DNA of 64,000 bases from NCBI RefSeq assembly GCF_000008545.1, contig NC_000853.1, positions 1,316,465-1,380,464 on the forward strand. Reading direction: 5' to 3'. Numbering within the stretch: the first letter of the stretch is position 1; every line of letters begins with the position of its first letter. Positions 52,307-62,762 of the stretch are shown here, in pieces. The position numbers and the translations under genes are program-made. The notes beneath the pieces are model-generated. The model saw only the letters and a list, made by a program, of their open reading frames with translations, made no database searches and was not told the origin of the DNA. Source of the stretch: Thermotoga maritima MSB8. Lineage in GTDB: Bacteria; Thermotogota; Thermotogae; Thermotogales; Thermotogaceae.

Positions 52307-53319
52307 CCCGCCTCAAAAAGGGGCCTGAGAAATTTCCTCCAGAAGACTTTGAAAAACAGAGCGAGCGGCACTCCCACAAAAGATCCGAACAATCCGAAGA
52401 GTTTCCCAAAAAACAGGATGGACAAGATTATGTAAACGGGATTCAGCTTTTCGAGGCCTTTCATCAGCTGAATGAAGACAACGAAGGCAACGGCATGTAT
52501 GAGGATCGCAAAGAGTGCTATGAGAAGAACACCTTTCACACCGAGAGTGAGAGAAAAAAGAAGTACAGGGATGTATTCCAGGACCACTCCAACGATTGGA
52601 ATGAAGTTGGTCACAAAAGCCCAGAGGCTTATGATGGCGCTGTACTTCAAGTTGAAAGCTTCGAAAACAATCCAGTAAGAGAGTCCTATTATCACAGCAT
52701 TTATGAAGATGACCCTTATGTACCTCCCCATACTCGCGTACACATCACGGAAAAACTCTCTCGCTTCCGCTCTTACACTCTTTGGATAGATGAGAACAAA
52801 GAAGCTGGCTATTTCGCGAATATAGAACACGGTGTAGCCGAGTCCGAAAAGCGTGAAAACAATTATCGTGGTAACAGAGACAAAATTCGTTGTTACAAGC
52901 GAAAAGACATAGTTCAGGAAATCTGTGAGCTTTGGTTCAAGAAAATTCATGATCTTATCGAACACCGGCATCAGTTCAGGAGATTTTATGTAGTCTTTCC
53001 ATATCTTGCTTTCAAAAACTTTTGTCATGAATTCGATGAAACTCCCAAACTCGTTGAAAACAGGAGGAATGATCATGTAAAGCGAATAAACCATCACGAA
53101 AAAGAAGAGAAGAAGTGCTGCTACCCTGGAGAAGTACTTTCCAAATTTCAGCTTCTCCAGGAAACGAATGACCGGATCCAAAAGGAGCGTGAAGAACACC
53201 ATCAACACAATCACTGCAAAGACATCCGGGAAAATCTTGAATACGAGAAATGAAATCAATATGTACAGTGTCGTGAAGAAAAAAGCTTTGTCCTCTAAGA
53301 TCTTCCTGAACTCCTTCAA
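52303..53319 (-). CDS. AI-2E family (PerM-like) permease
   Basis: A 338-residue membrane protein with about eight hydrophobic segments and the AI-2E family pattern: VLMVFFTLLLDPVIRFLEK early, LWAFVTNFIPIVGVVLEYIP in the middle, and GLFGSFVGVPLALFFKVFW near the end. Members export AI-2 or act as sodium-proton antiporters; which applies here is not visible. Confidence 0.85.
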
Positions 53320-53320
53320 C

Positions 53321-54100
53321 TTATTTCCCTCCGAGTTTTTCGAGACTCCACTCGACTATCGTTTTGAAAAACTCTTTCTGGTGCTCTGGATCTTCAAAAA
53401 GTTCATGGTATCCTCCAGGAAAGCTCACCAGTTTTTTCTCTGTGCTCAGTGCTTCGAAAAACTTCTTGCTTCCCTCAAAAGACACCACCCTGTCATCAGT
53501 TCCGTGAAAAATGAGAACAGGAACCTTTATCCTTTCAGCGTCTTTGAGAACCTTTTTCATATGGGAGAGCATATCTGAAGCGAGCTTGAAAGAGATCCTG
53601 TCGTGAACGAGGGGATCTCTTATGTACGCTTCCACCGCTTCTCTGTTCCTGGAAAGATCGCTCGGGTTTATCCCGTTGCTCATCGTGAGGAATGGAACAA
53701 AAAAGGACAGAAACCTCACCATGAATTCAAGGACCGGAGAATGGGTATCTGGAAGCAGGATAGCGGGGGCCGACACCACCAACCCTTTCTGGTTCTCTGG
53801 CTGAAAAATCTGAGTGAATCTGATAGCTATCAATCCACCGAGACTGTGACCAAAGAGCACGAACCTTTCCAGATCTTTCGTGATCTCGTTCAATATTTTA
53901 AAAACGTCATCAAAACGAAGGTGCCCTCTTCTTCCGGGAGATTTGCCGTGACCTGGTAGATCGAATGTGACCACCTGAACACCCTCTGAAACGAATTCTC
54001 TCACAAGTCTTCTGTACCTCCCGGAGTGTTCACCGAGACCGTGTACGATCACAACTGTACCTTTCCAGTCTTCTCCGTGTTTCTGGATGTTCATTCTCAT
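53321..54100 (-). CDS. alpha/beta hydrolase, monoacylglycerol lipase-like
   Basis: A 259-residue serine hydrolase: oxyanion region [13 protein letters not shown], nucleophile elbow GHSLGG (Ser about 96), Asp in FHGTDDRVV and His in GGYHELFED. This is the lysophospholipase/monoglyceride lipase pattern (Hydrolase_4). It lacks a signal peptide. The start overlaps the gltX stop by four bases. Confidence 0.88.
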   Translation of the reverse strand: MRMNIQKHGEDWKGTVVIVHGLGEHSGRYRRLVREFVSEGVQVVTFDLPGHGKSPGRRGHLRFDDVFKILNEITKDLERFVLFGHSLGGLIAIRFTQIFQPENQKGLVVSAPAILLPDTHSPVLEFMVRFLSFFVPFLTMSNGINPSDLSRNREAVEAYIRDPLVHDRISFKLASDMLSHMKKVLKDAERIKVPVLIFHGTDDRVVSFEGSKKFFEALSTEKKLVSFPGGYHELFEDPEHQKEFFKTIVEWSLEKLGGK

Positions 54101-55506
54101 CCCCCCAGAGATCTTTCTATTCTTCTCAAAAAGATCTCCTTTCCAAGAAGAGGAATAATGTTGACGAGTTCAGGACCTTCTTCTCTACCAGTCAGAACTC
54201 TTCTCAACGTCATATAGAATTCTTTGGGCTTTACACCGTGTTGTTTCAGTACCTTCTTGAAGACAGGTGTGATTTCTTCCATGGTCCACCGAACGTTCTG
54301 GAGCTCTTCTTTGAGCTGTGAAAACACTTCTTTCATTTCTTCTGGTATTTCAACAGGTGCTGGATCTTCAAAGAAGAAGCGGGACTCTTCAGGAAATTCT
54401 GAAAGCACCTCTACTCTCTCTTTTGTGATCTCCAATACCTTTTTAAAGTACTCCTCGTCGATTATTTTTATCCCGGCTTTCTCAAAGAACGGCTTTGCCA
54501 GTTCTGCGAGCTTCTCAATCGGCATGTTCCTCAAATAGTAACCGTTCATCCATTTCAACTTCTGTGGGTCGAAAATCGCAGGGTTCGGGCTGAGCCTGTC
54601 CAGAGAAAACGAAGAAATCAATTCTTCGAGAGTGAGGAGTTCTTTACCCTCTGGGTGAGACCATCCAAGAAGTGCCAGATAGTTGACAAGCGCCTCCGGA
54701 AGATATCCCATGTCTCTGAACGCTTCCACAGAAGTGGCTCCATGTCTCTTGCTCAGTTTTTTTCCATCGGGTCCCAGTATGGTGGAAACGTGCGCAAAAA
54801 CGGGGGGAGCCTTTTCAAACGCTTCATAGAGAGCGAGCTGTCTCAGTGTATTTGAGAGATGGTCGTCTCCACGGATAACGTGTGTTATTTCCATGAGCAT
54901 GTCATCCACCACACAGGCGAAATTGTAGGTGGGAAGACCGTTGCTTCTCATTATCACAAAATCCCCAATTGCTCCTGTCTTGAACACAACTTCACCTTTC
55001 ACCACATCGTTCAACACATAGTCTTTTCTGGGCATCTTGAAAAACACAGCCGGCCTCAAACCCTTTTCTTCGTATTCCCTTCTTCTCTCGGGAGTATCAA
55101 ACTTTTCGAACATCTCCTGGGAGTAGTGTGGTGCCTTTCCTTCAGAGAGGAGTTTCTCCCTCATCTCTTCGATCTCTTCAGGGTAAGCGTAAACGTAATA
55201 GGCCTTCCCCTCCTTTACAAGCCTTTCAGCGTGTTCTCTGTATATCTCCACTCTCTCGCTCTGCCTGTATGGACCGTGGTCTCCTCCCACGTCCGGTCCC
55301 TCATCCCACAGAAGACCAAGCCACCTGAGAGATTCCATGAGCTTCTCTTCGTACTCCCTCTCAGATCTCTCCAAATCGGTGTCTTCTATTCTGAGGATGA
55401 ACTTTCCTTTTTCTTTCCGTGCGAAAAGAAAGTTGAACAGAGCGGTTCGAGCTCCTCCAACGTGGAGAAAGCCAGTGGGGCTCGGTGCGAATCTCACCCT
55501 TACCAA
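54097..55506 (-). CDS. gltX: glutamyl-tRNA synthetase
   Basis: TTG 55506 with GGAGGTG seven bases upstream gives 469 residues. Class I signatures are [17 protein letters not shown] (HIGH-like) and KKLSKRHGA (KMSKS-like). [13 protein letters not shown] and the C-terminal helical anticodon-binding domain are present. Thermotoga is thought to have two GltX-type enzymes, one possibly charging tRNA-Gln; which this is cannot be told here. It overlaps the PHP gene by seven bases. Confidence 0.95.
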   Translation of the reverse strand: MVRVRFAPSPTGFLHVGGARTALFNFLFARKEKGKFILRIEDTDLERSEREYEEKLMESLRWLGLLWDEGPDVGGDHGPYRQSERVEIYREHAERLVKEGKAYYVYAYPEEIEEMREKLLSEGKAPHYSQEMFEKFDTPERRREYEEKGLRPAVFFKMPRKDYVLNDVVKGEVVFKTGAIGDFVIMRSNGLPTYNFACVVDDMLMEITHVIRGDDHLSNTLRQLALYEAFEKAPPVFAHVSTILGPDGKKLSKRHGATSVEAFRDMGYLPEALVNYLALLGWSHPEGKELLTLEELISSFSLDRLSPNPAIFDPQKLKWMNGYYLRNMPIEKLAELAKPFFEKAGIKIIDEEYFKKVLEITKERVEVLSEFPEESRFFFEDPAPVEIPEEMKEVFSQLKEELQNVRWTMEEITPVFKKVLKQHGVKPKEFYMTLRRVLTGREEGPELVNIIPLLGKEIFLRRIERSLGG

Positions 55507-56198
55507 TTCAGAACACCTCCCAGTGTGTATTCGCTGTTGAGGATCTTTTTCAGTACTTCCTCGGGTGAATTCGGCGCTCCTGATATGTCGATGTACCTTC
55601 TTCCTATATCAGAGGGAAAATGGGCGTCCGATGTCACTATCACCCTGAGATTCTTTTTCTGGGCATTTTCTTTTCCCTCTCTACTCACCACTTCAGCAAC
55701 AGGAATCTCGAGATCTGGAAAGAAACCGAGCTGGTAGAGAACACCGAATCTCTTCTCAACATGCGCGTAAACCGGTATCCCTCCAAATGATCGAATCAGC
55801 TCTACAGCCTGAGACAGTGTGAGATCTGAAGGAAAACCGAGTGGAACGTCTTCGTAGCCCGTGTAATTCCCCTTTTCGTCTACAAAGAGCTGATAGCCCA
55901 TTTTCTCATGATCGTGTTTCACCGATGGAAGATGTTCGTAAACGATCTTCGTGACTTTCAATGCGCTTTCGATATCGGAAAAAAAGCCGAGCACGTGAAC
56001 ATCTTCCACCGTCTGTATCTCTATTCCAGGGACAACGAGTTTCTTCATTTTCAGAAAAGCAGGAACGTTTTTTGCGCTGTTGTGATCAACTATGCCGAGA
56101 ATCTGTACATCTCCCGATGCCCTCTCCACAACGGGCGGTATCATGAGCAGATCTGCGCACGGTGACAGACACGTGTGCACATGTAAATCCGCCTTCAT
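55500..56198 (-). CDS. PHP-domain phosphoesterase
   Basis: A 232-residue protein with PHP metal motifs: [14 protein letters not shown] at 4-17, [10 protein letters not shown] near 35, a mid-chain [11 protein letters not shown] and a late [12 protein letters not shown]. It is a stand-alone metal-dependent phosphoesterase; the substrate is unknown. In other anaerobes this type neighbours DRTGG and CBS-ATPase genes, as here, often near electron-bifurcating hydrogenase genes. Its ATG overlaps the upstream stop. Confidence 0.85.
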   Translation of the reverse strand: MKADLHVHTCLSPCADLLMIPPVVERASGDVQILGIVDHNSAKNVPAFLKMKKLVVPGIEIQTVEDVHVLGFFSDIESALKVTKIVYEHLPSVKHDHEKMGYQLFVDEKGNYTGYEDVPLGFPSDLTLSQAVELIRSFGGIPVYAHVEKRFGVLYQLGFFPDLEIPVAEVVSREGKENAQKKNLRVIVTSDAHFPSDIGRRYIDISGAPNSPEEVLKKILNSEYTLGGVLNW

Positions 56199-56524
56199 CT
56201 CAACCCCAGCTCGTACACCTTCCCAGAAACTATGAAGGAGTTCTCCTGAGATTTAAGGAGCACCACTCCGTTCTCCTCTGCCTTCTTCACAGTGTCCTTT
56301 TCGTATTCGTGACCGTCACAGAGAACGATTCCCTTTATTCCGACAACCGTGGCAACCGCTATTATGTTGACGTGAGACTGCACTGTGATCCAGAGTGTCG
56401 AAGGCTGGGCTTTCCCCAGCACTTCACTCAAAAGGTCACAGGTGAAACCGTGTTCCACTTCCGTGTTCAGATCACCGCACACATGTTCAAGCCCCAGTTT
56501 TTCCACTATCTCCCTTATCCTCAC
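56195..56524 (-). CDS. DRTGG-like small protein
   Basis: GTG 56524, with GGAGGGATAGAG upstream, gives 109 residues: VRIREIVEKLGLEHVCGDLN, then LGKAQPSTLWITVQSHVNII and VVGIKGIVLCDGHEYEKDTV. The pattern is that of the DRTGG/HPr-kinase N-domain-like proteins, parallel to the gene at 57449-57799. It overlaps the CBS-ATPase gene by 38 bases. Probably a nucleotide- or ligand-sensing subunit acting with its neighbours. Confidence 0.65.
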   Translation of the reverse strand: MRIREIVEKLGLEHVCGDLNTEVEHGFTCDLLSEVLGKAQPSTLWITVQSHVNIIAVATVVGIKGIVLCDGHEYEKDTVKKAEENGVVLLKSQENSFIVSGKVYELGLR

Positions 56525-57452
56525 CTCTATCCCTCCTGAAGAACACCATCTCAACGATTACACCCTTTCCCACTTCTGAGATGATGACCATTTTATCGGA
56601 GTACCTTTTCATGTTTGGAAGCCCCATCCCTGCACCAAAGCCGAGCTCTCTGATGTGGTCTGGAGCCGTTGAATAGCCTTCTCTCATCGCGAGTTCCAGA
56701 TTTTCTATCCCTTTTCCTCTGTCTTCTACCCTCACCGTGATTTTCTCATTGTCGATGAAGCAGTATATGTACCCATCGGATTCGCTGTGAATGACAACGT
56801 TTGCTTCCGCTTCGTAAGTAGCTATTGCGATTCTTCTTGCCAGTTCTTCATCCACTCCTCGCTCCAGGAGAAACCTCTTCAATTTGGAAGCCCCTATCCC
56901 GATCATGTTCACATCGAAGTAATCTATGTGGAAAACAAAATCCGCTTTTCCTTTTTCCAGGACTTCTCCCGTGATCAGTGAAGTTCCTTTTTCCAGGACT
57001 TCTTCCATCCTTTTGTCGTGCAGATACATGATACCGAGTTTTGCCAGGAGAAAATAGATGATGTCGTGCTTTGTCACGATCCCCACCAGTTTTCCCTCAT
57101 CGTCGACAACGGGAAATCTCCCATAACCGTATTTCTCAAAGGTCTTGACGGCGTCCTGGAGGGTGTCTGTTTCTTTCAGACATACCACGTTCTTCGTCAT
57201 GCGCTTTTCAACACTGTCTTTTATGTAACTTCCCTCAAGGGCTTTTATGATGTCTTCCAAACTGACGATTCCCACTACCCGTTTTTTGTCATCCACTACG
57301 GGCACACCTGAGATCCTCTTTATCCTCATAATCTCTTTCACGTGAAGAAGTGTCTTGTCCGGTGTTACGTATATAACGTCCGGATTCATGAACTCGGAAA
57401 CTCTGACATCCTGGAAGATGGCTTGCAATCTGTCTATGATGGAAACGCTCAT
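56487..57452 (-). CDS. CBS-pair protein with GHKL ATPase domain
   Basis: ATG 57452 overlaps the DRTGG gene stop (ATGA) and gives 321 residues. Two CBS motifs are at about 15-135 (VKEIMRIKRISGVPVVDDKK and AVKTFEKYGYGRFPVVDDEG), a DRTGG-like linker lies at about 140-185, and a GHKL ATPase is at 190-310 (EAEANVVIHSE, RVEDRGKGIENL, GFGAGMGLPNMKRY). It resembles an anti-sigma-factor kinase fused to adenylate sensors, so it may phosphorylate a regulator in response to energy state. Confidence 0.8.
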   Translation of the reverse strand: MSVSIIDRLQAIFQDVRVSEFMNPDVIYVTPDKTLLHVKEIMRIKRISGVPVVDDKKRVVGIVSLEDIIKALEGSYIKDSVEKRMTKNVVCLKETDTLQDAVKTFEKYGYGRFPVVDDEGKLVGIVTKHDIIYFLLAKLGIMYLHDKRMEEVLEKGTSLITGEVLEKGKADFVFHIDYFDVNMIGIGASKLKRFLLERGVDEELARRIAIATYEAEANVVIHSESDGYIYCFIDNEKITVRVEDRGKGIENLELAMREGYSTAPDHIRELGFGAGMGLPNMKRYSDKMVIISEVGKGVIVEMVFFRRDRGEDKGDSGKTGA

Positions 57453-57799
57453 TCTATCGCTCTCCTGACGGGCTTCAAACCGTTCATGTAAAGTCTGCCA
57501 CAAGTTTCGAACATGGAAAGATTCGTTGCAAGAACGGTGATGTTGCATTCTTTCGCAAAATTGACTATAGTCTCAGGAATATCTCTTTTTCTGACGAAGA
57601 GAACAGCGGGTATCCCCACCACCATGGCGGTTCGCACGGCCTGTGGAGAGTGAAGTCCTGTGATCAGAAGAACGTTCGGCTCAGCAAACGCGAGAACATC
57701 ACTCATGAGATCTGTGGCAACGGCTCTTTCTATGTTCAGATCTTTGTTTCCACAAAGGATCTCTCCTTCTACGATTCTGGCGATCTCTTCTATTGTCAC
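57449..57799 (-). CDS. DRTGG-domain protein
   Basis: A 116-residue protein, MTIEEIARIVEGEILCGNKD, then VATDLMSDVLAFAEPNVLLI and MVVGIPAVLFVRKR. This is a stand-alone DRTGG domain, as occurs in the N-terminal part of some phosphotransacetylases and next to CBS domains. It heads a four-gene set with the CBS-ATPase, a second DRTGG-like protein and PHP. Likely a ligand-binding regulatory subunit. Confidence 0.75.
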   Translation of the reverse strand: MTIEEIARIVEGEILCGNKDLNIERAVATDLMSDVLAFAEPNVLLITGLHSPQAVRTAMVVGIPAVLFVRKRDIPETIVNFAKECNITVLATNLSMFETCGRLYMNGLKPVRRAIE

Positions 57800-57810
57800 G
57801 CAAACACCTC

Positions 57811-58191
57811 CTAAGAGACCTTCCTGAGAATTCTAGGAGGTTTTCTGTCTTTTCTTCTGAAACGAAACAGAGAATAATAGGCGAAAACGCTTCCCAGCGC
57901 AAGTACGAAGGTTACCCAATCTTTCAGCCTAAAAAGGTATCCAGTTATCACAGTCACCGCGAATATCACAAGCGGAAGAAAATAAACGAGTGTTGATACC
58001 TTCAAAGGATCGTACTCGGGTATGTCTACCACAACCTCATCACCGGGCTTCAAATCTTCTCCACACCAGTCTATCTCGAGTTTTATCTCGTTGTCGGAAA
58101 GACAGATGTTCTTTGCCGGGCAACTCCCACAAGCGCTCGTTCTAGCTTTTGCCACCACCACTTTCCCGTCTTTCACTTCTCGAACATACAT
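57811..58191 (-). CDS. RseC/MucC-like membrane protein
   Basis: A 126-residue protein with an N-terminal Cys cluster (ACGSCPAKNIC, about 20-30), GDEVVVDIPEY, and two membrane helices (LVYFLPLVIFAVTVITGYLF and TFVLALGSVFAYYSL). This is the SoxR-reducing-system RseC family, which often goes with the Rnf electron-transfer complex. The Cys cluster may hold an Fe-S centre. Confidence 0.8.
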   Translation of the reverse strand: MYVREVKDGKVVVAKARTSACGSCPAKNICLSDNEIKLEIDWCGEDLKPGDEVVVDIPEYDPLKVSTLVYFLPLVIFAVTVITGYLFRLKDWVTFVLALGSVFAYYSLFRFRRKDRKPPRILRKVS

Positions 58192-58207
58192 TTTTTCTAC
58201 GATGGTA

Positions 58208-59632
58208 TCACCCCTTCACAACACCAAGAGGAATCATCCTGGCTACTTTTCTCGAAATACCTATCTCATGAACGATCTGCACCACTCTGTCCACGTCTTT
58301 GTAAACTTCAGGAGCTTCTTCAACCAGAGTCTTTTTACTCTTGCTCATGACGACAATATTTTTTTCTGCCAGTTCATCGAGAACTTCCCTGTAATCCAGC
58401 TTCTTCAGGGCAGCGGACCTTCCAAGGACTCTCCCCGCTCCGTGTGCGGTGGAACCGAAGGTCTTTTCTTCGGCTTTCTTTGTTCCTACCAGAAGATAGG
58501 AAGCAGTCCCCATGTCACCCGGTATGATGACGGGCTGTCCCACTTCTCTGTAGATCGAAGGAACCTTTTCGCTTCCGGGACCAAGAGAACGTGTGGCACC
58601 CTTTCTGTGGACGACCAGTTTTCTTCTTTTTCCGTCAACTTCGTACTCTTCCACTTTTGCGATGTTGTGAGCAACGTCGTAGATGAGATCAACACGTGTG
58701 TCTCTCCCGAACACTTTCCAGAAAGCTTTTCTAACGAGATGCCCGAGGATCTCCCTGTTCGCGAACGCGTAGTTCGCTGCACAATTCATGGCAGAATAAT
58801 AGGCCTGTCCAAGTGGATGTTCGAACGGAGCGTTTATAAGCTGTTTGTCGGGTAGATTTTTGTTGTGTTCCTTCAGATTATCCCTCATGAGCCTTATGTA
58901 GTCGGTCGCAACCTGATGTCCGAATCCTCTGCTTCCGGAGTGAATCATCACCGTGATGGTACCGATCTCCAGACCGAAAAATTCAGCGAGTTCTTCGTCG
59001 TATATTTCCTGAACCATTTGAACCTCCACGAAGTGGTTTCCCGCACCGAGAGTTCCGAGCTCGTCACTTCCTCTCTCGAACGCTTCCTCCGATACGTACG
59101 AGGGATCCGCTGGATGTATCTTTCCACCGTCTTCGATTCTTTCCAGATCTTCCTCAAGACCGTACCCTGACTTGACAGCCCACTCCGCACCTTCAACGAG
59201 AACTTTCCTGAGCCCCTTCTTGCCGAGAACGATGTCTCCCGTTGAACCAACACCCGCGGGAACGAATTCGTATATAGCTTCGACAAGAGACCTCATTCTA
59301 TCTTTCACATCTTCGTAGGTGAGATCTGTCTTCATCAGGCGTACTCCACAGTTTATATCGAAACCCACACCACCCGGCGAAATGATTCCTTCTTTCACAT
59401 CGAAAGCGGCGACTCCTCCTATTGGAAAGCCGTAACCCCAGTGTATGTCCGGCATGGCGAGGGCGTATTTCACAATGCCGGGAAGCGTGGCCACGTTCAT
59501 GAGCTGTTTCATCGCTTCTCTGAACTGAGGATCGTTCACACTCTCGGCGTCCGTGAATATGATCGCGTCAACCTTCATATCTCCCTCTTTTGGAATTTTC
59601 CAGATGTATTTATCGAGTCTTTCTATCTTCAT
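58208..59632 (-). CDS. rtcB: RNA-splicing ligase RtcB
   Basis: A 474-residue protein with the RtcB metal-site and guanylylation motifs: GGVGFDINCGVRL (catalytic-site Asp and Cys), LGAGNHFVEVQ, HSGSRGFGHQ, HRKGATRS and a C-terminal His-containing TAHGAGR. It joins RNA 2',3'-cyclic phosphate or 3'-phosphate ends to 5'-OH using GTP. No archease gene is adjacent. The first gene of the long minus-strand operon that runs to 51248. Confidence 0.95.
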   Translation of the reverse strand: MKIERLDKYIWKIPKEGDMKVDAIIFTDAESVNDPQFREAMKQLMNVATLPGIVKYALAMPDIHWGYGFPIGGVAAFDVKEGIISPGGVGFDINCGVRLMKTDLTYEDVKDRMRSLVEAIYEFVPAGVGSTGDIVLGKKGLRKVLVEGAEWAVKSGYGLEEDLERIEDGGKIHPADPSYVSEEAFERGSDELGTLGAGNHFVEVQMVQEIYDEELAEFFGLEIGTITVMIHSGSRGFGHQVATDYIRLMRDNLKEHNKNLPDKQLINAPFEHPLGQAYYSAMNCAANYAFANREILGHLVRKAFWKVFGRDTRVDLIYDVAHNIAKVEEYEVDGKRRKLVVHRKGATRSLGPGSEKVPSIYREVGQPVIIPGDMGTASYLLVGTKKAEEKTFGSTAHGAGRVLGRSAALKKLDYREVLDELAEKNIVVMSKSKKTLVEEAPEVYKDVDRVVQIVHEIGISRKVARMIPLGVVKG

Positions 59633-59682
59633 AATTTATCCCTCCCACTTTTAGTTTATCATTAAATAGTGGAGGATAGATT

Positions 59683-60177
59683 ATGAGTGAGGTTCGATTC
59701 GCTGTCGATGCCTCGCTGGTACCGCTTGCAAAAAAGTTGAGAATCCTCGGGGTGGATGTGAAGGTTTGCTACTCTGAAGAACCCGGGAAAGTCCTTCTGA
59801 TATGCAGGAAAGAGGGTAGAATTCTTCTCACAAAGAAATGTTCTCTTATAAAATTTTTCGAAAAATATGGGCAGAAAGTCTTCTATATCAAAGATGAAAA
59901 AGATTTGAAAAGGGTGATAGAACATTTTAAACTGAAACCAGAACGTGCAAGGTGCCCGTACTGTAACAGAGAACTCTTGCCGACTCCACGTGAGGAAGTG
60001 ATTGAAAAGGTGCCTCTGTACGTTTTTCTGAACGCAGAGAAATTCTCCAGATGTCCCAGCTGCGGAAGAATCTTTTGGAGAGGATCTCATTTAGACTGGG
60101 TGAAGGAAGTGATACCAGATGGTTCCGGAGAGACTGAAACAGATAAAGGGAATAAGGATTCTGGAAAGCGAGGATGA
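59683..60177 (+). CDS. Mut7-C RNase-like protein with zinc ribbon
   Basis: A 164-residue protein. Residues 1-80 (RFAVDASLVPLAKKLRILGV, then ILLTKKCSLIKFF) form the Mut7-C PIN-like RNase domain. Residues about 90-145 hold the zinc ribbon (CPYC, then CPSCGRIFWRGSHLDW), the standard Mut7-C end. Probable RNA-processing nuclease. It overlaps the kinase gene by 59 bases. Confidence 0.85.
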   Translation: MSEVRFAVDASLVPLAKKLRILGVDVKVCYSEEPGKVLLICRKEGRILLTKKCSLIKFFEKYGQKVFYIKDEKDLKRVIEHFKLKPERARCPYCNRELLPTPREEVIEKVPLYVFLNAEKFSRCPSCGRIFWRGSHLDWVKEVIPDGSGETETDKGNKDSGKRG

Positions 60178-62386
60178 AATCCCTCAGGAAGGTTTCACCT
60201 GCAGATTTGGAAAGCATACAGTTGTGGCAAATGATGAAGAGTCTTTCGAAATCGTCAGACTCTACAAAAGGCTCACCGTTTATGAGCTGTTGCTCTCTCT
60301 TGTGGATTCAATATGTGTTCACCCGAAAGAGGAAGCTCTCAGGTTTTCCCTCAAAAAAGTCAGAGAATTTCTGGATGCGGAAGAAGTCTATCTGATAGAG
60401 GGCGATGCTTCTTATTCTTCGAAGGGAGAGAAACTCTCCATCGATGAGATAAAAAAGAAACATCCAGGGGCGAGTGTGAGAGAGTGGAGGAACAAACTGC
60501 ATCTTGTTGTGGTTCGCGAAGGCGCATTCGATGAAGAAGAAGAGGTACTCTGTACGAAACTTTTAGAATTCATCGGAAACGTATCAGAAAAACTCTGGAG
60601 GCTTAAAGAAGAAGTCCAGAAATTGAAAAAGTCGTACGAAGAACAGCTGAAAGTTTCAGAGATACAGAAAGAACACATAAAGAAAATGAGAATAATTTAT
60701 TACGTCAGCCAGGCCATGAGATCTGTTTATGATCCGAACAACCTTTACCGTGTGATTTTGCTCAGCCTTGTTTCAGAGAGAGGATTCAATTTCGACCGTG
60801 CTGTTCTTCTCAAAAAAGATGAAGGTACAGGCTCTCTGATGGTCGTTTCCGCGGTGGGTGGCGATACACTTCAGGAACACGAAGAACTCAAGAGATACCT
60901 CAGAAAAAGAACCTTGAGATACACAGATCTGGTACAGTTTTTAAGGGAGGAGGCGCTCACATTCTCGTTTGAAACGAAGTTCAATGAAAAAATAAGGGGA
61001 AAGAGATTTTACTACAGAGAACATCCGATATTCGAAAGGGTGGTTTTGAGAAAGAGTATAGTGAGGACTTCGAGAGAAACTCTCGAAAAAATCAGGTACG
61101 AAATAGAAGATGTTATAAGTATCCTTGAAAACGATGAGTTCATAGTCTTTCCACTTGTTGGGCGATGGGACACTCTCGGTGTTGTGGTGGTGGACAACAA
61201 ATTCAGCAAAAAGGAAGTCACCGATCTGGATCTGGACGTGCTCAAACTTTTCTCTGAAAGTGCAGGTCTTGCTCTGGAGAACGCATATAATTACGAAAAC
61301 CTGAGAAAGAAAACTCTGGATCTTCAGCGTCAAAACGAACTCGTGGAACACCTCAGGAACTTCAGTGAAAGCATTCTGGAGAGCCTGGAAACAGCCATCA
61401 TAACGCTGAGCAAAGATGGGCGTATAACCGAATGGAACAAAAAGGCCGAACAACTGTTTGGTCTGAAGAAAGAAAACGTACTCGGAAGAAGGCTCAAAGA
61501 TCTCCCCGACTTTGAAGAGATCGGATCAGTCGCAGAAAGCGTTTTTGAAAACAAAGAACCCGTGTTTCTCAACTTCTACAAATTCGGAGAAAGGTATTTC
61601 AACATAAGATTCTCCCCTTTCAGAAATGCCAAAACACAGTTGCTCGAGGGAGTCATCATCACGATCGACGATGTCACAGAGCTGTACAAATACGAAGAGG
61701 AAAGAAAAAGAAGAGAAAGACTTTCCATACTGGGAGAGATGACTGCAAGAGTCGCTCACGAGATAAGGAATCCAATAACGATAATAGGCGGTTTCATAAT
61801 GCGCATGAAGAAACATCTTGACGATCCAGAGACGCTGAAGAAATACATCAACATAATAACGAACGAACTATCCAGGCTTGAAACGATTGTCAAGGAAATC
61901 CTGGAATACAGCAAAGAACGGCAGGTGCTGGAATTCACCGAATTCAATCTGAACGAACTCATAAGAGAGGTCTACGTTCTATTCGAGGAAAAGATCAGAA
62001 AGATGAACATAGATTTTTGCTTTGAAACGGACAACGAAGACCTCAGAGTTGAAGCCGATAGAACGAGGATAAAACAGGTACTGATAAACCTTGTTCAAAA
62101 TGCAATAGAAGCGACAGGGGAAAATGGTAAGATAAAGATAACGTCGGAAGATATGTACACCAAGGTGAGAGTGAGTGTCTGGAACTCGGGTCCCCCCATA
62201 CCGGAGGAGCTGAAAGAAAAGATATTCTCACCGTTCTTCACCACAAAGACTCAGGGAACAGGTTTAGGACTTTCAATCTGCAGAAAGATCATAGAGGATG
62301 AACACGGAGGAAAAATATGGACGGAAAACAGAGAAAACGGGGTTGTTTTCATCTTTGAAATTCCAAAGACACCAGAAAAGAGGTGA
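60119..62386 (+). CDS. soluble sensor histidine kinase (GAF-PAS)
   Basis: A 755-residue kinase without membrane helices. An N-terminal unknown region (1-150) leads to a coiled coil (about 160-195), a GAF-like region (about 200-390) and a PAS domain (about 415-525; ITLSKDGRITEWNKKAEQLF). Then come HisKA with His547 in VAHEIRNPITIIGG and HATPase_c (NLVQNAIEATGE, FSPFFTTKTQGTGLGLSI). It should sense a cytoplasmic signal and phosphorylate the regulator encoded five bases downstream. Confidence 0.92.
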   Translation: MVPERLKQIKGIRILESEDEIPQEGFTCRFGKHTVVANDEESFEIVRLYKRLTVYELLLSLVDSICVHPKEEALRFSLKKVREFLDAEEVYLIEGDASYSSKGEKLSIDEIKKKHPGASVREWRNKLHLVVVREGAFDEEEEVLCTKLLEFIGNVSEKLWRLKEEVQKLKKSYEEQLKVSEIQKEHIKKMRIIYYVSQAMRSVYDPNNLYRVILLSLVSERGFNFDRAVLLKKDEGTGSLMVVSAVGGDTLQEHEELKRYLRKRTLRYTDLVQFLREEALTFSFETKFNEKIRGKRFYYREHPIFERVVLRKSIVRTSRETLEKIRYEIEDVISILENDEFIVFPLVGRWDTLGVVVVDNKFSKKEVTDLDLDVLKLFSESAGLALENAYNYENLRKKTLDLQRQNELVEHLRNFSESILESLETAIITLSKDGRITEWNKKAEQLFGLKKENVLGRRLKDLPDFEEIGSVAESVFENKEPVFLNFYKFGERYFNIRFSPFRNAKTQLLEGVIITIDDVTELYKYEEERKRRERLSILGEMTARVAHEIRNPITIIGGFIMRMKKHLDDPETLKKYINIITNELSRLETIVKEILEYSKERQVLEFTEFNLNELIREVYVLFEEKIRKMNIDFCFETDNEDLRVEADRTRIKQVLINLVQNAIEATGENGKIKITSEDMYTKVRVSVWNSGPPIPEELKEKIFSPFFTTKTQGTGLGLSICRKIIEDEHGGKIWTENRENGVVFIFEIPKTPEKR

Positions 62387-62390
62387 GAGA

Positions 62391-62741
62391 ATGAAAAGGA
62401 TACTGGTTGTCGATGATGAGCCGAACATAAGGGAACTTCTGAAAGAGGAACTTCAGGAAGAGGGTTACGAAATTGACACGGCAGAAAACGGGGAAGAAGC
62501 CTTGAAAAAATTCTTCTCTGGAAACTACGACCTGGTGATTCTCGACATAGAGATGCCCGGTATCAGTGGACTGGAGGTAGCCGGTGAGATCAGAAAGAAA
62601 AAGAAAGACGCAAAGATTATCCTCCTCACGGCCTATTCTCATTATAGATCCGATCTTTCTTCGTGGGCAGCGGATGAATACGTTGTGAAGTCGTTCAACT
62701 TCGACGAATTGAAAGAGAAAGTGAAGAAGCTACTTTCGTGA
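62391..62741 (+). CDS. single-domain response regulator (CheY/Spo0F-like)
   Basis: ATG 62391, four bases after the kinase stop, gives 116 residues. Acidic residues DDE are at 8-10, phosphoacceptor Asp52 is in VILDIEMPG, Thr is in LLTAYSHY and Lys in EYVVKSF. There is no output domain, so it must act through protein contacts or a phosphorelay. Confidence 0.92.
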   Translation: MKRILVVDDEPNIRELLKEELQEEGYEIDTAENGEEALKKFFSGNYDLVILDIEMPGISGLEVAGEIRKKKKDAKIILLTAYSHYRSDLSSWAADEYVVKSFNFDELKEKVKKLLS

Positions 62742-62762
62742 CACAGGAGGTGTGAAAAGTTT